Of a stretch of 64,000 bases of DNA, positions 1 to 10,983 are shown piece by piece; positions within the stretch are counted from its first letter, which is position 1, and each line of letters begins with the position of its first letter. Below the pieces are notes generated by a model. The model worked only from the letters and a program-made list of their open reading frames with translations. It was not told where the DNA came from and did no database searches. Location: positions 2,495,001-2,559,000 of the forward strand of contig NZ_JAVIWK010000001.1 in assembly GCF_034314165.1 (NCBI RefSeq), in the 5' to 3' direction. Source of the DNA: Pseudomonas sp. Bout1. Lineage in GTDB: Bacteria; Pseudomonadota; Gammaproteobacteria; Pseudomonadales; Pseudomonadaceae. The position numbers and the translations under genes are program-made.

Positions 1-307
1 ATGTGCCGAACAGCAGGATCGACAACACCAGAATTCTCTTGCGCCCCAAGCGATCCGCCATAGGGGCCAGTAGCAGTGCGCCGAGCATCAAACCAAATAA
101 ACCCGCCGCGAACACCGGTGCCAAGGCTTGGGGCGTTACGTTCAAGGTTGATGCCATGGCAGTCACCAGAAAACCGACGATCTGGGTGTCGAATCCGTCT
201 AGCACTGCGACCAGTACGCAGAGGGCGAGCCCCTCCCATTGCAACCGGCTGACAGGGAGGGCGTCAACGACGTCGCAGAGGATATTGCTGGGTGTAGGCG
301 TATGCAT
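1..307 (-). CDS. AAHS-family MFS aromatic-acid transporter, N-terminal part
   Basis: Minus-strand ORF that starts at the ATG complementary to 305-307 and stays open to the window edge, so only about 102 residues are visible. The first transmembrane segment carries the DGFD motif (VLDGFDTQIVGF) and the loop after helix 2 carries DRLGRKR, both typical of aromatic acid:H+ symporters such as PcaK and BenK. A purine-rich RBS (aagagg) lies just upstream. It is divergent from the FUSC exporter at 509, which suggests uptake and efflux of the same class of aromatic acid. The substrate cannot be read from this fragment. Confidence 0.8.
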   Translation of the reverse strand, partial: MHTPTPSNILCDVVDALPVSRLQWEGLALCVLVAVLDGFDTQIVGFLVTAMASTLNVTPQALAPVFAAGLFGLMLGALLLAPMADRLGRKRILVLSILLFGT

Positions 308-402
308 GAACTGGCCTCTTATTGTTTTTATTGTCTGGGCAGGCAGGTGCCCTTGACTGAGGCTAAATCTATTACGAAGCAAAAATCCTGTAAAGATAAA
401 AT

Positions 403-444
403 AAACCAAAATCCCAAATAGCAGGAAATATGATATTTTGGTTT
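403..444. promoter_or_regulatory. Inverted repeat between divergent transporter and exporter
   Basis: Perfect 10-bp arms AAACCAAAAT (403-412) and ATTTTGGTTT (435-444), separated by 22 bp, sit between the divergent genes at 307 and 509. The position suits an operator shared by both. The regulator is unknown and is not encoded next to the site in the visible sequence. Confidence 0.45.
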
Positions 445-508
445 CTCGTCGGCATGCACCATGGCAATGAGAGCCGCGTGCGGCTGCGTTTCCCTTATCA
501 GGCTGCGG

Positions 509-2320
509 ATGTCAGTTCATCAAATGAATAAGTGGATCACTCAATCATTCGGTCGCTTGATAGGCCGTTTTGGCATGCAGCCCGAGCTTCAGTGGCCTTC
601 TCGGTCAGCACTGATTTTCAGTCTGCACACAACCACGGCAGCTCTCTTGGCGCTGGTCATCGCTCAAATGCTGGACCTGCACCATCCTTGGTGGGCTGCG
701 ATGACAGTCTGGCTGGTGGCGCAACCTACGCGAGGCCTCTTGATCGAACGCATCGGCGCGCGGCTGATCGGTACGGTGGTGGGAGCCATGGCAGGCGGAC
801 TTTTGCTGACGGTGTTCTTTGATCAGCAGCACTGGCTAATGCTCGTACTGGCAGCCTGGATCGCAGCGTGCGCCGGGTATGAAAACCTGTTTCGACATTT
901 TCGAAATTACGGTTTTGTGCTGGCAGGCTACACCGCAGCGATCGTCGCGCTGTTTGGTATTCAAGACCCCGTGCTCGATGTGGACCTAGCCCTTGGCAGA
1001 ATCTATTGCACCGTCATCGGCGTGTTGGCTTCAGCTTGTTTTTCATGGACGTTTACAGGCAAGTCCGCGTCCCTGGAATCCGTGTACAACCGACTCGATA
1101 CGCTGATTGTGGCCAGCGTTCACTACAGCCTCAAAAGGTTGCAGGCAGGCACTGCACACGATGCCAAAAGTTTTAGTGCGCTGTTGCAGGAACTAGCGGC
1201 GCTTGATCTGTGCCTGGATGAAATTGCTGCAGGTTCTCGAACAATGCGTTTACGGGTCTTTCGCACTCGCGACACGCTGGGCGCGCTTGTCGATTTGCTC
1301 GTAAGTAGCCATTTCGATGTTGGCGAAAAACTCCGATTTCCCTCTGACCTGTTGGTAGCAACTCATCCTGAATCGGCAGCTGCAATGGTGCTCGCGGTGA
1401 TCAATGAGGTCCACAAAAACACTGAAAACCTTGCCGCAGGCACGCTGTTCGTTGAAAAATTACAACGCGTCTTTGCAGCGTTGAGTGCTTGTGAAACGCC
1501 AGGCAGGGAAGCGTTGCAATCAACTCAACAGCGCGACTGGCACGCAACATGCCTCGCGGGCTCCAGACCCTTGATTGCGATGTCCATCGCCACCGCAATG
1601 TGGTGGGGCCTGGGTTGGTCAGACGGTCCAATGATGGACATGACGGCCGTGTTGTTCGCCTCGCTGTTCTCCAGCCATAGCCACGCCAGTGCGGCGTTAA
1701 AAGACGTACTTGTTGGTTCGACCGCTGGAGCCGTTCTTGGCGTGACCTGCCGTTTTTGGCTGTTACCTGAAGTGGGAACGGTGTGGGAGCTGGCCTTGGT
1801 TATCGCACCGTTTTTGATGATCGGAGCGTTGCTCATGGCTCGGCCCGGTACAGCAAAACTGGCCATCGACCTGAACATGACCTTTTTGTTAATCGCTCAA
1901 CCTGGATTGCAGGTAGACACCTCCCTTGAACATACCCTGTTGCAGATGTTGGCAATTCTGGGCGGGGTGTTCACTGCCGTGCTGACCTACCGATGGTTGG
2001 TTCCTTCATCTTCAGGCTCCCAGCGCAAGCGCCTGTGCAAGCGCATTGCGCGGCTCGCACTGAAGATCTCGGATACACCTGCCCCACCTGCTCAGGCACG
2101 AATTTATGATCAAGTCAGGGGTCTTCTGACAAGTCTGATCTGCCTCGAAAAAAAGGCTTCTCCACGGCTCATTGCTGCGTTCGAATGCGCAGCGATTGCT
2201 CAGCTTTTCGCTCACCACCGAACTGATGAACATCACACCCTTGCACTGCACCAGCAATTGGAAAACCTCGCGACTTCCAGGCTGGCAAGCAAGAAGAATA
2301 CTGGCGCTGACCTACTTTGA
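509..2320 (+). CDS. FUSC-family aromatic-acid exporter (AaeB-like membrane protein)
   Basis: About 603 residues with two blocks of hydrophobic segments, each followed by a soluble region: residues ~40-190 and ~360-500, the duplicated layout of fusaric-acid-resistance (FUSC) / AaeB efflux proteins. The HPWWAAMTVWLV motif in the first block is typical of the family. The frame is open from an ATG at 461, but its first 16 residues (Cys/Arg-rich) look unlike a membrane-protein start. I prefer the ATG at 509, which has a weak AGG upstream, and 524 is also possible. It is expected to pump aromatic acids across the inner membrane. The 3' end lies 18 bp before the broken aldehyde dehydrogenase, so the two were probably cotranscribed. 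Confidence 0.75.
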   Translation: MSVHQMNKWITQSFGRLIGRFGMQPELQWPSRSALIFSLHTTTAALLALVIAQMLDLHHPWWAAMTVWLVAQPTRGLLIERIGARLIGTVVGAMAGGLLLTVFFDQQHWLMLVLAAWIAACAGYENLFRHFRNYGFVLAGYTAAIVALFGIQDPVLDVDLALGRIYCTVIGVLASACFSWTFTGKSASLESVYNRLDTLIVASVHYSLKRLQAGTAHDAKSFSALLQELAALDLCLDEIAAGSRTMRLRVFRTRDTLGALVDLLVSSHFDVGEKLRFPSDLLVATHPESAAAMVLAVINEVHKNTENLAAGTLFVEKLQRVFAALSACETPGREALQSTQQRDWHATCLAGSRPLIAMSIATAMWWGLGWSDGPMMDMTAVLFASLFSSHSHASAALKDVLVGSTAGAVLGVTCRFWLLPEVGTVWELALVIAPFLMIGALLMARPGTAKLAIDLNMTFLLIAQPGLQVDTSLEHTLLQMLAILGGVFTAVLTYRWLVPSSSGSQRKRLCKRIARLALKISDTPAPPAQARIYDQVRGLLTSLICLEKKASPRLIAAFECAAIAQLFAHHRTDEHHTLALHQQLENLATSRLASKKNTGADLL

Positions 2321-2338
2321 ATCAACCGGAGAACACCC

Positions 2339-3815
2339 ATGTCTGACCGCCCAACACCGTGGCAAAACTTTACTGGCCAATACATCGCCGGGGCCTGGCG
2401 TTCCGGAAGTACGCGCAAGGTCCTGGAGAACCGCAACCCTTATGACAACGCCCTGCTGACCGAGCTTTCGCTGGGTGATGTTAGCGACCTCGACGACGCC
2501 TACCAGGCGGCAGCAACCGCGCAGAAAGCATGGGCGCAGACGTTACCTAATGAGCGCTCAGCCTTGTTCATGCGCGCCGTTAGCGTACTGGAAGCCAGGC
2601 ACGAAGAAATTGTCGACTGATTGATTCGTGAGTCAGGCAGCACGCGTACCAAAGCCGAAATCGAGTGGTCAGCGGTACGTTCGACCATGATCACGGCCGC
2701 GGCCATGCCTTCGAGAGTCGTCGGCCGCATTCTGCCAATCGACACCCCCGACAAAGAAAGCCGCGTTTACCGTAAACCACTGGGTGTGGTCGGGGTTATC
2801 AGTCCCTGGAACTGGCCGATGCACCTTTCCAATCGGTCTATCGCACCGGCGCTGGCACTCGGTAACGCCGTCGTCGTGAAGCCTGCCAACGATACGCCGG
2901 TGACCGGTGGTTTGTTGTTGGCGAAAATTTACGAAGAGGCTGGTTTTCCGCCGGGAGTTTTGAACGTGGTCGTGGGAGACGTGGCTGATTTGGGTGATGC
3001 CTTTACCCTGCACCCGATTCCAAAATTCATCTTCTTCACGGGATCGACTCGGGTCGGGCGGCACATTGGGCGCGTTGGCAGTCACAGGCCCGACGCTCAA
3101 GCGAGTCGGGTTGGAGTTGGGTGGGAATGCTCCGTGTGTGGTGCTTGATGACGCGGACCTCGATCTGGCGGTGCACGCCGCCGTTGTGGGGCGCTTCCTG
3201 CACCAAGGTCAAATCTGCATGAGCAGTAACCGGATTATCGTCGACGCCTCGTTGCAAAAGGATTTCGTCGAAGCGTTTGTCGAGCGCGTTCGCCAGTTGA
3301 AAGTCGGCGATCCTGACCTTGCAGATACAGTCATTGGCCCGCTGATCAACCGTCGCCAGTTGGAGGGCGCAGTGGCCCGGATCGAGGCGGCGAAAGCCGA
3401 AAGCATCGAGTTGTTGCTCGGTGGCGCTGCACACGGGTAGGTACTGCCGCCTCATGTGTTCGTCAATGTCGATAACATGAGTGACTTGGCCCAGGCTGAG
3501 CAATTTTGTCCTGTAGCGCCGATCATCACTGCGCGTGACGAGGCACATGCGCTGGAGTTGGCCAACCAGACCGAGTTCGGCTTGTCGTCTGCGGTGTTCA
3601 CCAAGGATGAAGGTCGAGGCCTGCGTTTCGCTCAACAGATCGAAGCCGGCATGACTCACATCAACGACATCTCGGTCAATGATGATCCGAACAACATGTT
3701 TGGCGGCGAGAAAAACAGTGGTATCGGGCGATTCAACAGCGATTGGATCATCGCGGAGCTGACCAGCGATCACTGGATCTCGGTGCAACACAAACGTCGC
3801 GCTTATCCGTTTTAA
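2339..3815 (+). pseudogene. Aldehyde dehydrogenase pseudogene (vanillin/benzaldehyde dehydrogenase-like)
   Basis: Homology to NAD(P)-dependent aldehyde dehydrogenases runs through the whole interval but needs three repairs. (1) In-frame TGA at 2618-2620, where the family has Trp before LIRESGST. (2) A +1 shift in the G run near 3067-3069: [10 protein letters not shown] continues as [11 protein letters not shown] in the next frame. (3) In-frame TAG at 3438-3440, before [10 protein letters not shown]. Recognisable motifs include SPWNWP (cofactor), LELGGNAP (general-base Glu) and GQICMSSNR (catalytic Cys). A good RBS is present (aaccggagaacacccATG). Catalytic residues survive, so the decay looks recent. 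The closest guess is an aromatic aldehyde dehydrogenase, because of its neighbours. Confidence 0.9.
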
Positions 3816-3970
3816 GGTCAGGGTTTTAGTGGACTGATCGTATGGCATGAATGCCCCTTGAAAGGGGCGTTCCTTCATACAAAGACTGCCCTGCAGCGAT
3901 ACGTTATTTGCAGGGCAGTCAGTTGTGCGTTGCTGTTGCCAGAACGCTCGGCTAGACCTCTACCGGTGGG

Positions 3971-5407
3971 TTATGGGATCCAGTTCCCATGAAAACCCAG
4001 CGGTATATGATGATCCAGCTTTACCCGTGCCAATGGTGCGCCCGTGAAGTCGCTCGCGTCGTGGATCACCAGTTCGCTTTTGTTTGTCTGGGGATCCCAC
4101 CAGACGACCAGCAACCAACCATCGTCTTCACTCACCGCATCGGGTTTGGCCACGAATATCGGCTCGGCAGGGGACACGTCCCTGTCACCTTCCAGTGTTT
4201 GGTACTCGGTTTTGCCTGAAATAAAATCGTGCTTTATCAGGCAATTGAAATCGTGGCTGTCACTTTTGGGCTGGTGTACACCGGCAAAGTAGCCGTATTG
4301 GTGTTTTGCACCCAGGAGTTTTTCATTGATCCTAGGAAATTCGACGGAGAAATTTCCGACCCGTGCTCGTGTCATCTGACCGGCATCGAGATCCAGGGTC
4401 CAGCGGTACAGCGCGGGAGGTGTGAACGGCGAGCGTCCAGCGTCAGGAAAAGGAAACGGAAAGAAATTCTCGACTTTTATATCATCGACAAACTGGAGGT
4501 CACTGACGCAGCCGTCGACGATTATTTTGCCATCTTCCTCGTAGGCGTTGACGAAGTGTGTGGTTTGGTAAGCTTCATCGGTGAACCATTGAGTTGCACC
4601 GGTCTGCCGATGGACCACCAGGGTTCGATTGCTCTGCTTTGGGTCAAACGTCCACGCAGATTTGCCTGCAGGAACTCGGTCGGGTGATTCTGGACGCCAG
4701 TTGATGGGCCCAAAGAAGAAGACAAAATGATTTTCAGTGAACATGAAGTCGTGAATATAGGCGGGGGCGTCAAGTGTAACGACGTGCTGTTTCAGGATGT
4801 TCCCTTTTTTGTCAGCCAGTGCACAGACGAATCGGCGGGTTTCGGGTTCGACCGTATACAATAGTAGTTCATTTTTTGCGGCGTCGGTATGGATATGCGC
4901 GGTAACCAGTGCATCAATTGCGCCGTGGAAATCAAAGGTACCAATGGTTTCCAGGGTGTTTCGGTCAAGTTCATAATAGTGTCTACCCGCCTCTTGCAGA
5001 GCCAATACGCGTCCGTCGATTTCCACGACATTGACGTTGGCTACTTGCTTGACGGCAGCCGGCCCCTTTTCAAGCTGTGGTTGAGCTACTTCGTAAGACC
5101 CGTAAATACCGTTGTAGAGCGATCTACCGGCTGCTTCTTCTTCCTTGAAACCCTCGGTGCGCACCCATTTATTGCGGTAGTTGACAGCGCCGTTGCTGAT
5201 ATAAAACCCATGAACCATGCCATCTCCGTCGAACCAGTGGTATCGGTCAGGGCGAGCAGGCTCCCAACGCTGGTTGGATCCGGTTCGAAAAAGCACGCCC
5301 TCAAGTTCAGGCGGCACAGTACCTTCTATGCGAAGTTCATTGGCGATGATTTCGTTGGAGAGGGGTTGGCGAATACCTTGTAAAAAGGGGCTGCTATTGT
5401 TCCACAT
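3971..5407 (-). CDS. Carotenoid-cleavage-oxygenase family dioxygenase (RPE65/lignostilbene dioxygenase type)
   Basis: 478 residues, a normal length for the family. The four iron-binding histidines can be placed: H171 or H173 (VTAHIHTD), H219 (YIHDFM), H284 (TTHFVNAYE) and H473 (GFHGNWIP near the C-terminus). PFPFPDAGRSPF and FRTGSN are also typical. Members split C=C bonds of carotenoids, stilbenes or phenylpropenes with O2. Lying in an apparent operon with two oxidoreductases and close to aromatic-acid genes, a stilbene or propenylphenol substrate giving an aromatic aldehyde is more likely than a carotenoid. That is inference. No signal peptide is visible. A 236-bp gap separates it from the upstream aldehyde dehydrogenase, so it may also have its own promoter. 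Confidence 0.85.
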   Translation of the reverse strand: MWNNSSPFLQGIRQPLSNEIIANELRIEGTVPPELEGVLFRTGSNQRWEPARPDRYHWFDGDGMVHGFYISNGAVNYRNKWVRTEGFKEEEAAGRSLYNGIYGSYEVAQPQLEKGPAAVKQVANVNVVEIDGRVLALQEAGRHYYELDRNTLETIGTFDFHGAIDALVTAHIHTDAAKNELLLYTVEPETRRFVCALADKKGNILKQHVVTLDAPAYIHDFMFTENHFVFFFGPINWRPESPDRVPAGKSAWTFDPKQSNRTLVVHRQTGATQWFTDEAYQTTHFVNAYEEDGKIIVDGCVSDLQFVDDIKVENFFPFPFPDAGRSPFTPPALYRWTLDLDAGQMTRARVGNFSVEFPRINEKLLGAKHQYGYFAGVHQPKSDSHDFNCLIKHDFISGKTEYQTLEGDRDVSPAEPIFVAKPDAVSEDDGWLLVVWWDPQTNKSELVIHDASDFTGAPLARVKLDHHIPLGFHGNWIP

Positions 5408-5643
5408 GATGTATCTCCCGAAGGCTAATAGGGGTGTCTTATTAAGGGTTAATAGAATGCTAGCCTTTGGTGTTATTGCTGTCTCCGGGTTGTGAGTACG
5501 AATTCTTATGGAGTGTTGGTACTGAGGTACATGCAGTTGTTTATGTTGAGCTCGTCACGGTTTATGTGGTCGCGCGATCAAGGCAGGATTGCAAAGAATA
5601 CCTGCCGTTGACCTGCCTCAGGTTCGCGGAGTTGGTGTTTTAT
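5408..5643. other. Intergenic gap, no gene seen
   Basis: Stretch between the carotenoid-oxygenase gene and the upstream aldehyde dehydrogenase on the minus strand. It is A+T-richer than its flanks and I see no convincing coding frame or terminator hairpin. It may hold a promoter for the oxygenase gene. Confidence 0.4.
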
Positions 5644-6975
<1,332 letters not shown>

Positions 6976-7018
6976 TCACCTTATCGAATTCAGTGGATGT
7001 TTATGAGCGTCACGCAGA

Positions 7019-8614
7019 TCAGCGAAAGTAATCTTCACAGAGCATTTTGGCAGCGTGCAGGGCCAGCGCCTGAGTGGGCGCGTTGGTGTTGCCGCTAGTA
7101 ATGTTGGGCATGATCGAGGCATCGATGACACGCAGATGCTCCACCCCTTTCACACGCAGGCGACCATCAACGACGGCACCTTCGTCCTTGCCCATGCGAC
7201 AGGTGCCGACCGGGTGCCACATGGTGGTGGCGACGCGTTTGACCCATTCGCCAATCTGCTCATCGGATTGCACGCTGGGACCCGGTGAGACCTCTTCGTC
7301 GATCACCGGCGCTAGCGATTCCTGAGTCAGGACATGGCGCATGGCTTTCACCGACTCAACGGCCACTTTCAAATCGTATTCGTGGCCGATGAAATTTGGG
7401 TTGATCAGCGGCATAGAGGTAGGGTCAGCGTCAGCCAAACGTACCCAGCCGCGGCTTTTAGGCTGAAGCACCACTAACTCGAAGGTCACGCCGGGGCGCG
7501 TACCGGTAGGGCTCAAGCCGTCTTTGGAAATGATTGGTACGTGATAGCACTGAACGGTAGGGTCGCCCTGTAAGTTCAGGGGATCCCAATAGCTGACCGT
7601 CTCGATACCGCTGCCTGCGGCAGGGCCGTCTTTGGTCAGGATGTAGCGGATCCCTGCCTTCAGCGTCCCAAGGCCCTGGGCAACGCTTTGATAGCCCAAG
7701 TTCCCTTTCACATAGGCGCTGAGCGGTACGATAGGGTGGTCATGTAGGTTTTCGCCCACGCCGGGGGAATCGACCATCACCTCAATGCCGAATTCCTGCA
7801 ACTGGGTCTTGGGGCCTATGCCGGAATGCATGAGAATCTTCGGGCTGTGTACCGCCCCGGCGCTCAGTATGACCTGCTTGCCCTGGATTTGCTGCGTAGT
7901 CCCGCCCTGGAGTATTTCGACCCCTACCGCGCGGTGGCTATCGATCAGCACCCGAGTGACCGTTGTGTTCGCCAGCAAGGTGACGCGGCCACTCTCCAGA
8001 TGACGGCGCAGGTGCGCGACTACGGCACTGCAACGGCGACTGTTCTCGATGTTCGATTGCACCGGTGACACACCGATCTGGCTGGCGCCGTTGTAATCCG
8101 GATTGTAGGGCAGGCCGTATTCCTGAAATGCCTTCAGGCAATACTGGTTCAGTTCGTTGATCCCTTTGGGCAGCTGCACGGCCAGATTGCCTTGGGTGCC
8201 ATGATGTTCATCATGGAACGTGTCGTTTTTTTCTTGCTCGATGAAGGCACGCCACATGCTGGCGTGATTCCAGTCCCCGTCGCCTGCGGTGGCTTCGTCC
8301 CACGCATCGAAGTCGCGTTTTTGGCCACGCACATACGCCATGGCATTTACCGACGTGCCTCCCCCCAACACCTTGCCGGAGCGAAAGCGTCGCTCAGTAC
8401 CATGCTGGGCGACGGTGGAATGGGTCCACACGTGTTTATCCTTGGCCAGGATGGTGCCGAAGCCGGCTGGAATATGGATCAGCGGGTCGGAATCCTTGCC
8501 GCCGGCTTCGATCACGGCAATGCTGGCCCGACTGTTCTCGGCCAGATAACTGGCCACCACGCATCCGGCTGCACCACTTCCTACAATCAGCACGTCAAAG
8601 CTTTTAGTTGTCAT
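7019..8614 (-). CDS. GMC-family FAD-dependent alcohol oxidoreductase (choline dehydrogenase/AlkJ-like)
   Basis: 531 residues. The N-terminal FAD dinucleotide motif is VGSGAAGCVVASYLAE, followed at ~32 by EAGG. The GMC signature around residue 80 (GKVLGGGTSVNAMAYVRG) and the C-terminal active-site block HPVGTCRMG with NTNAPTQAL are present. Family members oxidise primary alcohols to aldehydes and pass electrons to quinones. First gene of the minus-strand operon with aldehyde dehydrogenase and carotenoid-type oxygenase. Its promoter shares the 291-bp divergent region with the hydratase operon, which contains a perfect palindrome at 8731 and the repeated motif at 8801. Substrate unknown; an aryl or allyl alcohol is likely from context. 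Confidence 0.85.
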   Translation of the reverse strand: MTTKSFDVLIVGSGAAGCVVASYLAENSRASIAVIEAGGKDSDPLIHIPAGFGTILAKDKHVWTHSTVAQHGTERRFRSGKVLGGGTSVNAMAYVRGQKRDFDAWDEATAGDGDWNHASMWRAFIEQEKNDTFHDEHHGTQGNLAVQLPKGINELNQYCLKAFQEYGLPYNPDYNGASQIGVSPVQSNIENSRRCSAVVAHLRRHLESGRVTLLANTTVTRVLIDSHRAVGVEILQGGTTQQIQGKQVILSAGAVHSPKILMHSGIGPKTQLQEFGIEVMVDSPGVGENLHDHPIVPLSAYVKGNLGYQSVAQGLGTLKAGIRYILTKDGPAAGSGIETVSYWDPLNLQGDPTVQCYHVPIISKDGLSPTGTRPGVTFELVVLQPKSRGWVRLADADPTSMPLINPNFIGHEYDLKVAVESVKAMRHVLTQESLAPVIDEEVSPGPSVQSDEQIGEWVKRVATTMWHPVGTCRMGKDEGAVVDGRLRVKGVEHLRVIDASIMPNITSGNTNAPTQALALHAAKMLCEDYFR

Positions 8615-8730
8615 ATTTACCCACTGCGGATCGCTCTTGAACGGATGAGTATTGAGGGGGGATAGCGCACTGCCTATCAGACATCGCTATCAAGAGCCGA
8701 GATCAGGAATCGTTTAAGCGGGCGCTTTCG

Positions 8731-8757
8731 CTGTTCAGATTTTACAAATCTGAACAG
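8731..8757. promoter_or_regulatory. Perfect 12-bp inverted repeat, candidate operator
   Basis: CTGTTCAGATTT (8731-8742), centre TAC, then AAATCTGAACAG (8746-8757): a perfect 27-bp dyad. It lies 117 bp upstream of the GMC start and 149 bp upstream of the hydratase start, in the divergent promoter region. No T-run follows and both flanking genes point away, so an operator is more likely than a terminator. Confidence 0.6.
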
Positions 8758-8800
8758 TACAGTTGGACAACACATAGTACTTTGCCACTCTTTAAAAATC

Positions 8801-8826
8801 AAAAATAGCGCATTACGATAAAAGCG
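8801..8826. promoter_or_regulatory. Repeated operator-like motif, copy 1 (hydratase operon)
   Basis: A 26-bp block starting AAAAATAGCGC and ending GATAAAAGCG. It matches 23 of 26 positions in the block at 11891-11916. Within it AGCGC (8807-8811) and GCGCT (8824-8828) form an inverted repeat. Both copies lie upstream of operons of the gentisate cluster, so they probably bind the IclR-type regulator encoded between them. This is inferred from position and repetition. Confidence 0.6.
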
Positions 8827-8905
8827 CTCTATATTGTCTGAGCAAGCTTGCCTACAATCCGGCCAGGCAGTTCCGTAATGATCGATCTGACAAGAGGAGC
8901 CTCCA

Positions 8906-10318
8906 GTGCCCAAAACGCTGCTGCAAAAACTCTGGGAAACGCACGTCGTACGTCATGACCCGGACGGTTCGGCGATGCTTTACATTGATCTGCAGTTGAT
9001 CAATGAAGTCACCAGCCCCCAGGCTTTTGAAGGTTTATCGGCAGCGGGGCTGAACCCTTGGCGAAGCGGCACGATCATCGCCACCTCGGACCACAATGTG
9101 CCGACTAGGGACTTGGCTCTGGGCATTCAGGATCCGGTAGCGAAAATTCAGGTTCAGACGCTTGAGCGTAACTGCGATGACCTGAACCTGCGCCACTTTA
9201 AAATGGGTGATCAAAGGCAGGGCATTTTGCATGTCATCGCGCCTGAATCTGGCGCCAGTCTTCCGGGAATGACCATCGTCTGTGGCGACTCTCATACCAG
9301 TACCCATGGTGCTTTCGCGGCCTTGGCATTTGGCATCGGCACTTCCGAGATCGAGCACGTTCTCGCCACCCAGTGCCTGCGTGTTTCACCCATGGCGGCG
9401 ATGAAGGTTCAGATCGACGGCGAATTGCAGCCGTTCGTGACCGCAAAAGACTTGGCCCTGAGCTTGATTCGCAAAATCGGTACTGCGGGGGCCACCGGTC
9501 ATGCAATCGAGTTCACGGGCAGCACGGTCAGTAGCATGTCCATGGAAGCGCGGATGACCCTTTGCAATATGGCAATCGAAGCCGGAGCTCGCGTCGGGCT
9601 GATCGGTGTAGACGAGACCACACTGGCCTACCTGCACGGCCGACCTCATGCGCCGCGAGACGCAGGCTGGGAGGCCGCCGCTACGTTTTGGCGCACGCTT
9701 CACAGCGACCCTGGGGCAATTTTCCAACAGGTGGTGAACCTGGATGCAGCAAAAGTTGCCCCTCAAGTTTCATGGGGAACTTCTCCGCAAATGGTGTGCG
9801 ATGTTCTAGAAAAGGTGCCCGACCCCGCGGACGAAGTAGACCCCGCTAAACGTCAGGCCTTGGTCAGCGCGCTCGACTATATGGGGATTACAGCGGGCAC
9901 AGCCATCGTTTCAATCGAGCTCGACAAGATTTTCATAGGCTCCTGCACCAATGCACGCATCGAGGACCTGCGGGCAGCTGCCCAGGTTGTAGTCGGTCAA
10001 AAAGTATCCACGCGTATCAAACAAGCATTGGTGGTGCCGGGATCAGGACAGGTCAAAGCCATGGCTGAAGCCGAGGGCTTGGACAGGATATTCATCGACG
10101 CTGGGTTTGAATGGCGCGAGCCCGGTTGTTCGATGTGCTTGGGAATGAACGAGGACCGGCTGCTCCCTGGGGAGCGTTGTGCATCTACGTCCAATCGCAA
10201 TTTCGAGGGGCGTCAGGGGCAGGGTGGCAGAACTCACCTCGTGAGCCCGGTCACTGCAGCAGCGGCGGCCCTGGCAGGACATTTCGTTGATATAACCGCT
10301 GCCCAGATAAGGAGTTGA
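8906..10318 (+). CDS. LeuC-like hydro-lyase large subunit, probable maleate hydratase (HbzI-like)
   Basis: 470 residues, full length for 3-isopropylmalate dehydratase large subunits (aconitase superfamily). The [4Fe-4S] ligands are Cys347 ([12 protein letters not shown]), Cys408 and Cys411 (GCSMCLGMN). [11 protein letters not shown] is also present. GTG start at 8906 preceded by aagagga. Location, not sequence, argues against leucine synthesis: it stands with gentisate-pathway genes and no leuA or leuB. An aconitase-family maleate hydratase (HbzIJ) is known in the direct-hydrolysis gentisate pathway of P. alcaligenes NCIMB 9867, and this pair fits that role, making D-malate from maleate. Alternatives are citraconate or isopropylmalate hydro-lyase. 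Confidence 0.75.
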   Translation: MPKTLLQKLWETHVVRHDPDGSAMLYIDLQLINEVTSPQAFEGLSAAGLNPWRSGTIIATSDHNVPTRDLALGIQDPVAKIQVQTLERNCDDLNLRHFKMGDQRQGILHVIAPESGASLPGMTIVCGDSHTSTHGAFAALAFGIGTSEIEHVLATQCLRVSPMAAMKVQIDGELQPFVTAKDLALSLIRKIGTAGATGHAIEFTGSTVSSMSMEARMTLCNMAIEAGARVGLIGVDETTLAYLHGRPHAPRDAGWEAAATFWRTLHSDPGAIFQQVVNLDAAKVAPQVSWGTSPQMVCDVLEKVPDPADEVDPAKRQALVSALDYMGITAGTAIVSIELDKIFIGSCTNARIEDLRAAAQVVVGQKVSTRIKQALVVPGSGQVKAMAEAEGLDRIFIDAGFEWREPGCSMCLGMNEDRLLPGERCASTSNRNFEGRQGQGGRTHLVSPVTAAAAALAGHFVDITAAQIRS

Positions 10319-10324
10319 AAGGCC

Positions 10325-10969
10325 GTGAAACCATTCAAGCAGTTTTGTGCAGTAGCGGCGCCGCTTGATCGAATCAATGTGGACACGGACGCCATTTTAC
10401 CGAAGCAATTCATGAAATTGATCAGCAAATATGGCTATGGCGATTACCTGTTCGATAACTGGCGTTATCTAGACCAAGGCCAACCTGGGGACGACTGCTC
10501 GGTACGACCGCTCAACGAGCAGTTCATGCTCAACCAGCCCCGGTTCAAGTCAGCGCAAATCCTGCTGTGCCGAGATAATTTCGGTTGTGGTTCGAGCCGC
10601 GAGCACGCGCCGTGGGCCTTGCGTGATTTCGGGTTCAAAGCGCTGCTCAGCACCAGTTTCGCAGATATTTTTTATGGCAACTGCCTTAAGAACGGCGTGC
10701 TGCCCATCGTGTTGACCAAGGATGAAATGGATCACCTGTTCTCACTCGCGGCCCGTGATGCTGCGTTGCAACTTGAGATCAATCTAGCGGACCAAACCGT
10801 TTCCCAGCCTGAGGGCGTGATCTACCGTTTCGAGATCGATGCATTCCGCAAAAAATGCGTGATGTTGGGGCTCGATGAAATCAGCCTGACGCTCGCTCAA
10901 GCCGACGACGTGCGCTTATACGAAAGCAAGCGACGCGCCACCGAGCCTTGGCTGTTTCCAGAGAGCTGA
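10325..10969 (+). CDS. LeuD-like hydro-lyase small subunit, probable maleate hydratase (HbzJ-like)
   Basis: 214 residues, usual length for the swivel-domain subunit. The pattern RINVDTDAILPKQFMK near the N-terminus, the block DNFGCGSSREHAPWAL (~81-96) and the segment ending NCLKNGVLPI are diagnostic of LeuD. GTG start, only 6 bp after the large-subunit stop, so translation is probably coupled and the two form one heterodimer. The gene ends 14 bp before the convergent IclR gene. Substrate specificity is inferred from the neighbouring gentisate genes. Confidence 0.75.
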   Translation: MKPFKQFCAVAAPLDRINVDTDAILPKQFMKLISKYGYGDYLFDNWRYLDQGQPGDDCSVRPLNEQFMLNQPRFKSAQILLCRDNFGCGSSREHAPWALRDFGFKALLSTSFADIFYGNCLKNGVLPIVLTKDEMDHLFSLAARDAALQLEINLADQTVSQPEGVIYRFEIDAFRKKCVMLGLDEISLTLAQADDVRLYESKRRATEPWLFPES

Positions 10970-10983
10970 CGGCGTTGTGTATT

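Noticed and set aside
3036..3878. 280-residue minus-strand ORF over the aldehyde dehydrogenase remnant
   Set aside because: The + strand has clear dehydrogenase motifs; the minus ORF has none.
8906..10969. leuCD for leucine biosynthesis
   Set aside because: No leuA or leuB nearby and a motif shared with the gentisate operon. A catabolic hydratase fits better, though sequence alone does not exclude isopropylmalate.
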